The notes under the pieces are model-generated. The model did not search any database and was not told the DNA's origin. It saw only the letters and a list, made by a program, of their open reading frames with translations. Shown piece after piece: positions 24,170-32,949 of a stretch of 64,000 bases of DNA; position 1 is the first letter of the stretch, and each line of letters starts with the position of its first letter. The position numbers and the translations under genes were made by a program. Source of the stretch: Microbispora sp. NBC_01189 (GTDB lineage Bacteria; Actinomycetota; Actinomycetes; Streptosporangiales; Streptosporangiaceae); contig NZ_CP108581.1 in NCBI RefSeq assembly GCF_036010665.1, forward strand, positions 4,011,501-4,075,500, read 5' to 3'.

Positions 24170-25426
24170 TTGGCCGGAGACGCGGCGGGGGAGCAACCCC
24201 GAACACTTTGGAAGAACCGGAACTTCAGCGTTCTTCTCAGCGTGCAGACCCTGTCCGTCATGGGGGACTCTTTCTCCATTCTGGCGATGCCGCTGCTCGT
24301 TTTCCACGCGACAGGCTCCGTCGTCCAGATGGGCCTGCTGACCGGCTCGGCGGGGGCGGCGTCGATCCTCTCGGGGATCTTCGCCGGGGTGCTGGCCGAC
24401 CGGGTCGACCGACGGGCTCTGCTGATCGCGTGTGACGTCGTCCGGGCGCTCGTCTACGGGCTTGTCCCGCTCGTCTGGATCTTCTCCCCGCAGGTCTGGC
24501 TCCTCTACGTCGTCGTGCCGATCGGTGCCGCCCTGGGGATGGTCTTCCAGGTCACATACGTCGCCGTCGTGCCCGGCCTCGTCGCCGACGGCCAGATCAT
24601 GAAGGCCAACAGCCGTCTCTACGGGACGCACTCCATGGCGAGCGTCGCGGGACCCGTACTCGCCGGTCTCCTCTCGGCGGCGTACGGCCCGTCCACCGCG
24701 ATCGCGGCGGACGCGGCAAGTTTCGCCGTGTCGGCCGTCGGCCTGTGTTTCGTACGGCCCCGGCCGCGGAGCGCCACCGCGGACGCGCCGACGGCGCGGG
24801 CGGGATGGAAGGACGTCCTGGTGGGCGCGCGGTTTCTCTGGGGGCATCCGGCGCTGCGGGCGCTGACGATCCTCCTGTCGTTCCTGACGTTCCTCACCCT
24901 CGGCCTGACCGATCTGATCATCTTCCACCTGAAGCATGATCTCGGGCAGCCCGACAGCGCGGCCGGATATGTGCTGGCATCCGCCGCGGTCGGGTCGGTG
25001 GTCGCCGCCGCCTTCGCGGGTCTCGCACGCAGGTCCCTCGGATTCGGCGCCTGCTGGATCGGCTCGTACGCACTGTGCGGTGCCGCCATCTCGTTCATCG
25101 GTCTGTCCGCGAATGTCGCCACGGTGGCGGTGCTGGCGACCGTCTTCCTCTTCTGCAGGGGTATCGCCGGGATCTGCTCCATGTCCCTGAGGCAGGAGGT
25201 GAGCCCCGATCGCCTGCTGGGACGTGTGACCGCGGCGTTCTGGACCATCCACGCGGCCCTCGGTCCGATCGGCGCGGCCCTGCTGACCTGGGGGGCCGCC
25301 CGTTACGGTGTCGCGGTCGTCTGCATGACGGCCGGGATCTCCTGTCTGACGATCGCCCTGTGCGCGACTTTGACCCCCATCCGCCACCCCCGCCCCGAGC
25401 TCCTGCCCGCCGAGGTGGGGAAGTAG
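24170..25426 (+). CDS. MFS transporter, probable product exporter
   Basis: About 418 aa from TTG 24170, chosen for the GGGGGAG site 5 nt upstream; a GTG at 24131 is possible. It has about twelve hydrophobic segments in two halves, with the typical loop GVLADRVDRRALLIACD after segment 2 and the EVSPDRLLGRVTAAFW repeat in the second half. The closest pattern is the enterobactin-exporter/MFS_3-like group that often accompanies small biosynthetic clusters. Divergence from the acp operon suggests it exports that pathway's product or confers self-resistance. The substrate is unknown. Confidence 0.82.
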   Translation: MAGDAAGEQPRTLWKNRNFSVLLSVQTLSVMGDSFSILAMPLLVFHATGSVVQMGLLTGSAGAASILSGIFAGVLADRVDRRALLIACDVVRALVYGLVPLVWIFSPQVWLLYVVVPIGAALGMVFQVTYVAVVPGLVADGQIMKANSRLYGTHSMASVAGPVLAGLLSAAYGPSTAIAADAASFAVSAVGLCFVRPRPRSATADAPTARAGWKDVLVGARFLWGHPALRALTILLSFLTFLTLGLTDLIIFHLKHDLGQPDSAAGYVLASAAVGSVVAAAFAGLARRSLGFGACWIGSYALCGAAISFIGLSANVATVAVLATVFLFCRGIAGICSMSLRQEVSPDRLLGRVTAAFWTIHAALGPIGAALLTWGAARYGVAVVCMTAGISCLTIALCATLTPIRHPRPELLPAEVGK

Positions 25427-25471
25427 CTCACAGGAGGGCCGGCGGTTCGTCTGGTCGCTCCCCTTCGTCAG

Positions 25472-25510
25472 GGTCAATAAAGGGTCAAGAGACGGTCAAG
25501 AGAGGGTATG
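25472..25510 (+). promoter_or_regulatory. Four direct repeats at exact 11-bp spacing upstream of the second GT2-TagF gene
   Basis: GGTCAA begins at 25472, 25483 and 25494, and GGTATG begins at 25505: one helical turn apart each time. Direct repeats of about 7 bp with an 11-bp period just upstream of a promoter are the known layout of SARP-family activator sites. No SARP gene is visible in this window, so the link to that family is a layout match only. Confidence 0.5.
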
Positions 25511-25562
25511 GCGATGGGTATCGGCGGGGTGTCGCCTCGCCGTGCCTCGGCATCCTGGCGGC

Positions 25563-28500
25563 GTGACAGCGCCTCCCAGGCTCTCGGTGGTCGTCCCGTT
25601 GCACGGCGGGGAGGAACACGCCGAGGAGTGCCTCAAGTCCCTGCACGACCAGACTCTCGACGACATCGAGGTGATCCTCGCCGGGCGGCCGGAGGGTCTG
25701 CGGCCGCCCGGCCCGGGGTTCACGCTGCTCGCCCTCGGCGACGGCGGTGACGATCCCGGCGCGGCCCGCAACGCGGGCGCGGCCTTCGCCACCGGCCGCT
25801 ACCTCGCCTTCGCCGACCCCGGTTCGGTCGTTCCCGCCGACGCCTACCGCACGCTGGTCGACGCCCTCGACCACACCGGCTCCGACCTCGCCTGCGGCCG
25901 GATCCGCCGCTGGAGCCCGTACGCCTCCGGCGGGACCGCCACGGAAACGGGACGGACGACCGGCACCGCGCCGGGCTCGGGGGCAGGATCGAGTGCGGGG
26001 GCGGCGGCGCGGTTGCGCACTCACATCACCCGGCATCCGAAGCTGCTGGACGACCCGCGGGTGGGCGGCACGGTGTTCCGCCGGGAGTTCTGGAACCGGC
26101 ACGGGTTCGCCTTCCCCGAGGGGCTGGGCGAGGACTTCCCGGTGACGATTCCGGCGCACGTGCTGTCCACCTCGGCCGACGTGCTCGGCGACGTGGTGTG
26201 CCTCATGCGCGGATCCCGGCCGCCGGCCGATCCGCTGCGCCGCCTGCGGGCCATGCTGGAGGTGTCGGACCTGCTCGGACGGCACGCGCCGCGACTGCGC
26301 GCGGCCTACGACCTGCGCCTGGCCGAGGGGCCCGACCTCGAAGCGGTGCTGGACGCCGTACGCGACCGGGTCCCGGACGGGCTCGCCGAGGCCCTGGGCC
26401 GCCTGGACCCCGGCGCGGTCGAACGGCTGCCGGTCCTCGGGCGGCTCCGGATCCACTTCGCCGCGCACGGCATGACCGGCGAGCTGGCGGAGCTGCGGAC
26501 GTTCGCTGAGTCGGAGATCAGGCACCGGGGAGTGCTCCGGCGCGGGCTGGTCCGCCGCCGCTGGTATCTCGACTATCCCTTCCGCCGCGATCCCCGGCTC
26601 TCGCGTTCGCTGTTCGACGCGACCCGCGACCTGCGGCTCGTCGCCCGCGCCGACGACGTACGGCACGCCGACGGCAGGCTCGTCCTGGCCGGTCACGCGT
26701 ACATCGCCCACCTGGACAGCGGGCGCAGCCGGATCGAGGTGTGGCTGCAGCGGGAGGAGGAGCGGATCGCCCTGCCGGTGCGGCGGACCCGCAGGCCCGA
26801 CGTGACCGCCGACTCCCGGCAGTCGGTCGCCTGCCACGACGACTCCGGCTTCGAGGCCGTGATCGCCCTCGACACCCTGCCTCCCGGCCGGTGGGCACTG
26901 TACGCGCGGGTCCGGGCGCGGGGCGTGATCCGGGCCGGAAGAGCGACCGGGGCGCCGGGCGAGCGCGTCTTCGACGTCGCGGGCGCACGGGTCTCCCTCA
27001 CGCACGAGCGGGGCCTCACACTCACGGCCGGTGTGGCCGCCGGTGACGACCCCGCCGGGTCCGCGGGGCACGTCGGCGCCGTGCGCTGGACGGACGCGGG
27101 GGAGCTGGTCCTGGAGGCGCCGGACCGGTTCCCCGGCGACCGGATCACCCTGGAGCGCGGCGCCGAACGCCACTCCTGGCCGGTCCGTCAGGACGAGGAC
27201 GGATGGACGGCCCTGATCGGCAGGACGGCCGACGGGCTGCCGCTCGCCGCCGGCACCTGGCGTGTGCTCGCCGGGGACGAGCGCGTCCGGCTGGGCCCGG
27301 CCCTGATCGCCGACCCGCCCCGGCCGCGGGTCGCCGGGCTGCACGAGGTCTCCTTCCGTACGACCCGCGACGGCGCGCTCAGCCTCGTGGTGCGGCCGGC
27401 CCTCGGCCCGCACGAGCGGGGGCCGTACGCCACGCGCAGGCGCCTGGCCGCGGCCCGGTCCCGCACGAGCGGCCGGCTGGGGGGCCGGATCGGGAGACGC
27501 GCGGCGTTGCGGAACGCGGCCGTCTTCGACAGCTACGGCGGCGGCCAGTATTCGTGCAACCCCCGGGCCGTCTCGGAGGAACTGGCGCGTCGTCACCCCG
27601 AGGTCGAGATCGTCTGGGTCACCCGGGACGGGCAGTTCACGGTGCCCCCGGGCGTGCGCCTGGTCCTGCACGGCTCACGCGAGCACGAGGAGGCGCTGAG
27701 CACCAGCCGCTTCGTCGTGGCCAACCGGCGCACGCAGCCGGGGTGGTATCACAAGCCGCGCGGCCAGCTTGTCGTGCAGACGTGGCACGGCACGCCGCTC
27801 AAGCGCCTGGGGCTCGACCTGGAGGGCATGCCGTACGCGCGGCAGACGCCGCGGGCGGAGCTGACCCGGCAGGTGGCGACCTGGGACCTGCTGCTGTCGC
27901 CGAGCCCGTTCGCGACGACCGCGCTGCGCCGCGCGTTCGGCTACGCGGGTGAGGTCCTGGAGTCGGGCTATCCCCGCAACGACGTGCTGTTCGACCCCGC
28001 ACGCGCCCGGGCCGCCCGGCGGCGGCTGGGCGTGCCGGCCGACCGGCGGGTCGTCCTCTACGCGCCCACCTGGCGGGACGACGAGCCGGAGGGCGCGGGA
28101 CGGCTCGCCCTGGACTTCACCCGGGCGGCCCGTGCGCTGGACGACGATGACCTGCTGCTCGTACGGGCCCACTATCTGGTGGCGCGGCACCTGGCGATCC
28201 CCGAGGGCCTCGGCCACCGGGTCCGCGACGTCTCGAAATTTCCGGATATGGCCGATTTGCTGGCGGCCGCGGACGTGCTGGTCACCGACTATTCGTCGGC
28301 GATGTTCGACTTCGCCTGCACCCGGAGGCCGATGGTGTTCTTCGCCCCCGATCTGGAGCGCTACCGGGACGAGGTGCGCGGCTTCTATCTCGACTTCGAG
28401 GCCGTGGCCCCCGGGCCGGTCGTCAGGACCGGCGACGACCTGCTCGACGTGCTGCGGTGCGGCGACCTCAAGCCTTTCGCGGCGCGATACGAGGAGTTCG

Positions 28501-28568
28501 CCCGAAGGTTCTGCCCCTGGGACGACGGGCACGCCTCGGCGCGCGTGGTCGCGCGCATGCTGCCGTGA
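25563..28568 (+). CDS. GT2-TagF fusion with intact glycerophosphotransferase half and degenerate GT2
   Basis: 1001 aa from GTG 25563 (GTG 25542 is an alternative; neither has a strong ribosome site). The N-terminal domain keeps the GT2 frame (LSVVVPLHGGEEHAEECLKSL, GAARNAGAAFATGRYLAF) but lacks the DDGS nucleotide motif and replaces the FLDSDD metal motif with FADPGS, so it looks inactive as a glycosyltransferase. The C-terminal CDP-glycerol glycerophosphotransferase domain is well kept: TWHGTPLKRLG (His742), SGYPRNDVLF, YAPTWRDD, VRAHYLV (His870), VTDYSSAMFDFACTRRP. It should polymerise or add glycerol/polyol phosphate units in a teichoic-acid-like chain at the membrane. The next gene begins in its stop codon (GTGA). 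Confidence 0.87.
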   Translation: MTAPPRLSVVVPLHGGEEHAEECLKSLHDQTLDDIEVILAGRPEGLRPPGPGFTLLALGDGGDDPGAARNAGAAFATGRYLAFADPGSVVPADAYRTLVDALDHTGSDLACGRIRRWSPYASGGTATETGRTTGTAPGSGAGSSAGAAARLRTHITRHPKLLDDPRVGGTVFRREFWNRHGFAFPEGLGEDFPVTIPAHVLSTSADVLGDVVCLMRGSRPPADPLRRLRAMLEVSDLLGRHAPRLRAAYDLRLAEGPDLEAVLDAVRDRVPDGLAEALGRLDPGAVERLPVLGRLRIHFAAHGMTGELAELRTFAESEIRHRGVLRRGLVRRRWYLDYPFRRDPRLSRSLFDATRDLRLVARADDVRHADGRLVLAGHAYIAHLDSGRSRIEVWLQREEERIALPVRRTRRPDVTADSRQSVACHDDSGFEAVIALDTLPPGRWALYARVRARGVIRAGRATGAPGERVFDVAGARVSLTHERGLTLTAGVAAGDDPAGSAGHVGAVRWTDAGELVLEAPDRFPGDRITLERGAERHSWPVRQDEDGWTALIGRTADGLPLAAGTWRVLAGDERVRLGPALIADPPRPRVAGLHEVSFRTTRDGALSLVVRPALGPHERGPYATRRRLAAARSRTSGRLGGRIGRRAALRNAAVFDSYGGGQYSCNPRAVSEELARRHPEVEIVWVTRDGQFTVPPGVRLVLHGSREHEEALSTSRFVVANRRTQPGWYHKPRGQLVVQTWHGTPLKRLGLDLEGMPYARQTPRAELTRQVATWDLLLSPSPFATTALRRAFGYAGEVLESGYPRNDVLFDPARARAARRRLGVPADRRVVLYAPTWRDDEPEGAGRLALDFTRAARALDDDDLLLVRAHYLVARHLAIPEGLGHRVRDVSKFPDMADLLAAADVLVTDYSSAMFDFACTRRPMVFFAPDLERYRDEVRGFYLDFEAVAPGPVVRTGDDLLDVLRCGDLKPFAARYEEFARRFCPWDDGHASARVVARMLP

Positions 28569-30235
28569 GCGAGCGCACCAGCGGCCGCGAGGCCGCTCCC
28601 GACGCCTCCGGCACCGCACCCTGCCCGCCAGCGCGGGGGTGGGCGGGCCGGGGGCGATGGCCGTCGGCCGTCACCGTCGTTCCGGCCGCGCTCGCGCTCG
28701 CCGTCGGGCTGTGGGATCTCGATGGCCCGCCGCTGTGGCGCGACGAGGCCGCCACCGTGAGCGCCGCCGTCCGCACCCTCCCCCAGCTGGCCCATCTGCT
28801 GCGGTCGGTCGACGCCGTCCACGGCCTCTACTACGCGCTGATGCATGTGGTCGTCGGCGTCTTCGGCACGGCCGAGGTGGCGCTGCGGCTGCCGTCGGTC
28901 CTCGCGGGGGCGCTGGCCGCCGCCGGGACCGGCGCGCTCGGCCGCGCTCTCGGGCTTCCCCGAGCGGGCCTGTACGGCGGGACGCTCCTGGCCCTCATGC
29001 CGATCTTCTCCCGGTACGTTCAGGAGGCGCGGCCGTACCCGATGACGACAGCCGCGGCCGTCGGCGTGACGCTGCTGCTCCTGCGCGTGCTGCGGTCGCC
29101 CACCCCGGCGGCGCTGGCCGGATACGCGGTGGCGTTGACCGCCCTCGCCTACCTCAACCTCTTCGCGTTCCTGGTCGCGGGGGCCCACGGGGTGGTCGTG
29201 GTCCTGTCGCGGGGGCGGTTCGCGCGCTGGGCCTGTGCCACGGCGGCGGCGTCGGTGGCCGTGGCGCCGCTGGCCTGGCTCGGCTCCGGGCAGGGCGCGC
29301 AGGTGAGCTGGATCCGCCGGCCCGAGGCGGCCGACGTGGGGCGGCTCGCCGTCCAGATGTTCGGGGATCTCGGCGCGACGACTCCGCCACGCTGGCCGGG
29401 GCTCGCTCCAACGGCGCCGCTCGGCGTGCCCGCGCTCACGGCGCTCGGCGTCGCCCCGCCGGCCTGGGCGCTCACGCTCCTCGGCCTTGCCCTCGGCCTG
29501 GTCAGCGCCATCCGCGCCGCCCGCGCGGCGAGCGGAGCCGTGGCGGGTGGGGCGGAATGGCGGGGCGCGGGGGGTTCCAGGGGGTATGCGGCCCTGGTGC
29601 GGGTGACCCTGCCGTGGCTGCTCGTCCCCGCGACGGTGCTGTTGGCGGCGTCCTGGGCCGCGCATCCCGTGTACGTCTTCCGTTACGTCCTCTGCTGCGT
29701 CCCGGCGGCGGCGCTGCTCGCAGGGGCGGGTCTCGCCGCGCTGCCCACCGGCGTGGCCGTCGCCGCGCTGGCCGCCTGGATCGGCCTCTCGGTGCCGGGG
29801 CAGCTCGCCACGCGCGGGCCGGACGGCAGGCAGGACGACCCGCGCCCGGTCCTGGCGCTGCTCGCCTCCACCGCCCGGCCGGGAGACGGGGTGATGTTCG
29901 TGCCCGCGAAGGTCAGGAAGTACGTCACGGTCTACCCGTCGGTCTTCGGCAGGCTGAGTGACGTCGCGCTGGCGTGGTCACCGGAGCGGGACGGCAGCTT
30001 CGCGGGCCGCGAGGTCGGCCCCCGGCTGCTGGCCGCCCGCCTCGCGGGGCTGCGTACGCTCTGGGTCGTCGGCCACACCGGCAAGGCCGGCCTTACCGGT
30101 CGCCGGCTCGACGTGGTGACCCGCGCGTTCGTCCCGGCCGGGCGCTGGACCTCGCGCGGCCTGTACGCCGAGAGGTACGAGGCGCGCGACGACACCCGGA
30201 CTCAGCGCTCGAACGGCGCCGGGGTGGGGAAGTAG
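28565..30235 (+). CDS. GT-C fold membrane glycosyltransferase (GT39/ArnT-like)
   Basis: 556 aa from GTG 28565 overlapping the preceding stop. It has about ten hydrophobic segments. The first extracytoplasmic loop has PPLWRDEAATVSAA, the Asp-Glu catalytic signature of polyprenyl-phosphate-sugar dependent GT-C enzymes, followed by QEARPYPM, a usual second landmark. The C-terminal ~130 residues form a soluble domain. It would transfer a sugar from a lipid carrier on the outer face, decorating the polymer made by the upstream enzymes. Donor and acceptor are unknown. Its 3' end overlaps the convergent Stealth gene by 34 bp. Confidence 0.82.
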   Translation: MSERTSGREAAPDASGTAPCPPARGWAGRGRWPSAVTVVPAALALAVGLWDLDGPPLWRDEAATVSAAVRTLPQLAHLLRSVDAVHGLYYALMHVVVGVFGTAEVALRLPSVLAGALAAAGTGALGRALGLPRAGLYGGTLLALMPIFSRYVQEARPYPMTTAAAVGVTLLLLRVLRSPTPAALAGYAVALTALAYLNLFAFLVAGAHGVVVVLSRGRFARWACATAAASVAVAPLAWLGSGQGAQVSWIRRPEAADVGRLAVQMFGDLGATTPPRWPGLAPTAPLGVPALTALGVAPPAWALTLLGLALGLVSAIRAARAASGAVAGGAEWRGAGGSRGYAALVRVTLPWLLVPATVLLAASWAAHPVYVFRYVLCCVPAAALLAGAGLAALPTGVAVAALAAWIGLSVPGQLATRGPDGRQDDPRPVLALLASTARPGDGVMFVPAKVRKYVTVYPSVFGRLSDVALAWSPERDGSFAGREVGPRLLAARLAGLRTLWVVGHTGKAGLTGRRLDVVTRAFVPAGRWTSRGLYAERYEARDDTRTQRSNGAGVGK

Positions 30236-31791
30236 GCCTCCAGGAACCGCGCGAGCAGCGCGTCCTGCTCGTCATCGGTCGGCGAGGTGTCGTTCAGGCA
30301 GAACACGTCGTGCCTGCGCCGGGCGAGCATGCGGCGCAGCCGGGCCGGCGTCTTGGGCAGGGAGAGATCCACGTACGTGTAGTCGACCAGGCCGGGCACG
30401 GCCCGCCCACTGAGATAGCCGTAGTAGTGCGCCAGCGACGACACCGCCGAGATGTCCCGCGACGTGCGGAACCTGCTGCGGGCCGTCGCCTGGAACTCGG
30501 CGGCGAAACGCTCCTCGATCTCGTACATCAGCGACCGGCGCAGCGCGTACGGCACGTGCTTCAGCTTCTGCGTGATCGTCCGGCCGCTGAGGTCCTCCAG
30601 GATGCGCCGGTTGTTCATCCCGGCCGCGTGCACCGGGGACTCCTCGGTCTCCGGCACGCCGAAGGGCACGTGGACCGTGCTGGGGAAGAACCGGGTGATC
30701 CCGTTGCCCTCGAAGAACGTCCGCGGCGCCAGCGGCCGGCCGAGGAAGAAGTCGTCGTTGAAGTACAGGAAGTGCTCGCTGAGCCCCTCGATGTGGTGAA
30801 GCTGGGTCTCGATGGCGTGCGAGTTGAACACCGGAAGCACCGACGTGTCGGTGAAGATCTCCTTGTGGTCGACCACCGACACCATCGGGTGGGTGGTGTC
30901 GAGCCACGGGGGCGTCTGGCCGTCGGTGACGATCCATATCCGGTTGATCCACGGGGCGTGCATCAGCAGGGAGCGCAGCGAGTAGCGAAGCTCGTCCCTG
31001 CTGGTGAACCGCGCCTCGGTGGTCGCCATCTCGCTCAGCGGGCAGTCGGCGCGCCGCGCCTCCTCGCGCTGCGCCTGGTCGCGGCGGGCCCGCCAGGCGG
31101 GGTCGGCGCCGTCCACCCACGTGTAGACGGCGTCGATCGGGAAGTCGATGTCGTCCAGCAGTCGCCGGATGAACTCCGGCCGGGTCCGGTAGGCGCGGGC
31201 GCGGCGGGCCGGGCACGCGAGGGGCAGGAACAGCTCCTCGCCGCCCTCCGCCACTGGGCCGTCGGCGGGGACGCGGTCGCAGGCCGGGTTGGGCCGCGGC
31301 CCGGCCAGGTCGTCGCCCTCGCGGGCCCAGAACTCCAGGTCGAGACCGTTTTCGGGGCCGAGCGTGAGCGTCCGCGACGGGCTGGCGAAATACATGGCGA
31401 GCCGCACGACCCGGGCGTCGCCCAGCAGCGGCGCGGCCCGCCGCACCGGGCGCATCCGCCCCGCGTCCGCCTGGGCCCGCGCCCCCGGCCTGCCGTACGG
31501 CTGCCGCGCCGCGAACAGCGGGTGGGCGCCGGCGGCGAGCGCGGCGAGCGCGCGGTCGCGGTCCTCCTCGGGCACCGCGACCACCGGCGGGCGGTCGGGC
31601 AGCGGGCGCACGCAGAAGTACGGCACCGCCGCTCCGCCCAGCAGGGCGCAGACCACGTCCAGCGTCTCGCGCTGGGCCTGCAGCGGGCTCGCGTCGGCCC
31701 GGATGAGCGCGGCCTTCGGCGTGGGCTCCACGGCCGGCAGTCGTCCGCGCAACCGCCCCTGCAGCCGCCGGTACAAGGTGACAACGGGCAT
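30202..31791 (-). CDS. Stealth-family sugar-phosphate transferase
   Basis: 529 aa from ATG 31791 with GGGGAG upstream. The four Stealth regions can be seen: CR1 IDAVYTWVDGADPAW; CR2 SRDELRYSLRSLLMHAPWI then IWIVTDGQTPPWLD, and EHFLYFNDDFFLG; CR3 around TARSRFRTSRDISAVSSLAHYYGYLSG; CR4 FCLNDTSP near the C-terminus. Stealth proteins transfer sugar-1-phosphate from a nucleotide sugar, making phosphodiester-linked capsule-type polymers. The N-terminal ~200 residues are a lineage-specific region. This fits a phosphate-containing glycopolymer made with the TagF-like and CDP-alcohol enzymes nearby. Confidence 0.88.
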   Translation of the reverse strand: MPVVTLYRRLQGRLRGRLPAVEPTPKAALIRADASPLQAQRETLDVVCALLGGAAVPYFCVRPLPDRPPVVAVPEEDRDRALAALAAGAHPLFAARQPYGRPGARAQADAGRMRPVRRAAPLLGDARVVRLAMYFASPSRTLTLGPENGLDLEFWAREGDDLAGPRPNPACDRVPADGPVAEGGEELFLPLACPARRARAYRTRPEFIRRLLDDIDFPIDAVYTWVDGADPAWRARRDQAQREEARRADCPLSEMATTEARFTSRDELRYSLRSLLMHAPWINRIWIVTDGQTPPWLDTTHPMVSVVDHKEIFTDTSVLPVFNSHAIETQLHHIEGLSEHFLYFNDDFFLGRPLAPRTFFEGNGITRFFPSTVHVPFGVPETEESPVHAAGMNNRRILEDLSGRTITQKLKHVPYALRRSLMYEIEERFAAEFQATARSRFRTSRDISAVSSLAHYYGYLSGRAVPGLVDYTYVDLSLPKTPARLRRMLARRRHDVFCLNDTSPTDDEQDALLARFLEAYFPTPAPFER

Positions 31792-31945
31792 GGTCTCCCC
31801 CTCGGACACGGACTGTAACGGATCGGCCACCAGATTGGGGGATGGTTTACCTACTTGGGATGGCGGTCAAGAACTGGCAACGAGATGCCCTCTCTGTTAC
31901 AGAAGAGCAGGCGAACGGCTACCGCTTGTAGTCATTGTTGCCTTC

Positions 31946-32827
31946 ATGGGGGGCTTCACGCTGAACGACATACTCGCGACGCGCAAGCCGAGGGACTCGT
32001 GGTGGACCGTCTTCATGGTCGATCCGCTCGCCTGCCGACTCGCGCTGCTCGCGGCCAACCACACGTCTGTCACGCCGAACGGCCTGACCAGGCTGTCCAT
32101 GCTGGTCGGCTTCGCCTCGGCGGCCGCCTTCGCGGAGGGCATGCTCGTCGCCGGGGCCGCGCTGTTCTACCTGAGCTTCACGGTCGACTGCATGGACGGG
32201 AAGATCGCCAGGCTGAAGGGCACGGGGACGCCCTTCGGGCTGTGGCTCGACTACGTCGGCGACCGGGTGCGGGTGGTGTGCTGCGCTTTCGGCTGGGGGT
32301 TCGGGGAGTACTCCCGCTCGGGGGATCCGGAGTTCGTGCTCGCCGCGGTGGGCGTCGTCGTGCTCGACCTGTTCCGCTACATCAACGGTCCGCAGCTCAA
32401 ACGGGTGAAGGACGCCACCCGCGCGCTCGTCGAGTCGCGCCTGGACGGGCAGTGCGTGCTCGCCGAGAGCGTCCTGCGCGCCCGGCCGCGCACTGAGCTC
32501 GGGCAGGCCGCCGGCGAGGCCGCGGCCGGGGACGGCGCCACGGTCGTCGACCTGCAGAAGGCGTTCCACGCCCGCTTCCCCTGGTACGACCGGTTGCGGG
32601 TCTTCCTGGTGCGGCGGCGGGTGCGGACCCACGTGATGAGCGGCATCGAGTTCCACGCCGCGGTCTTCGTCGTGGGCCCGCTGCTCGGGGCCCGGGCCCT
32701 GGTGCCGGTCTCCGTCGTGGCCGGGGGGCTGCTGCTGGTCTTCGAGATGAGCCTCGTCTACCGCGTCTGGCTGGCGTCCCGCCAGGTGCCGGACACCGCC
32801 GCGGAGCGCGAGAAGATCACGATCTGA
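31946..32827 (+). CDS. CDP-alcohol phosphatidyltransferase family protein
   Basis: 293 aa from ATG 31946; no strong ribosome site is seen and the exact start is uncertain. The diagnostic D-x2-DG-x2-AR-x8-G-x3-D-x3-D motif is complete: Asp81, Asp84, Gly85, Ala88, Arg89, Gly98, Asp102, Asp106. About six hydrophobic segments flank it. These enzymes move a phospho-alcohol from a CDP-donor to an alcohol acceptor in the membrane. Within this locus it may make a lipid anchor or a polyol-phosphate building block rather than bulk phospholipid. A CTGTTACAG palindrome lies upstream at 31894-31902. Confidence 0.85.
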   Translation: MGGFTLNDILATRKPRDSWWTVFMVDPLACRLALLAANHTSVTPNGLTRLSMLVGFASAAAFAEGMLVAGAALFYLSFTVDCMDGKIARLKGTGTPFGLWLDYVGDRVRVVCCAFGWGFGEYSRSGDPEFVLAAVGVVVLDLFRYINGPQLKRVKDATRALVESRLDGQCVLAESVLRARPRTELGQAAGEAAAGDGATVVDLQKAFHARFPWYDRLRVFLVRRRVRTHVMSGIEFHAAVFVVGPLLGARALVPVSVVAGGLLLVFEMSLVYRVWLASRQVPDTAAEREKITI

Positions 32828-32949
32828 CCGGCCCAGGCGGCCGGCTCCACACGTTCGCACGGCACGCGCCGTGGGACCCGCGTCACGGACGCGCCCGGGG
32901 GAGGGCGGCGGCCGTACGCCTGGCAACTTCATCACGGGGGATTGATCTC

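Noticed and set aside
24065..25477. Long minus-strand frame opposite the MFS transporter
   Set aside because: Rich in Arg, Gly, Asp and Gln with no hydrophobic or motif structure. The plus-strand frame has the twelve-helix MFS pattern.
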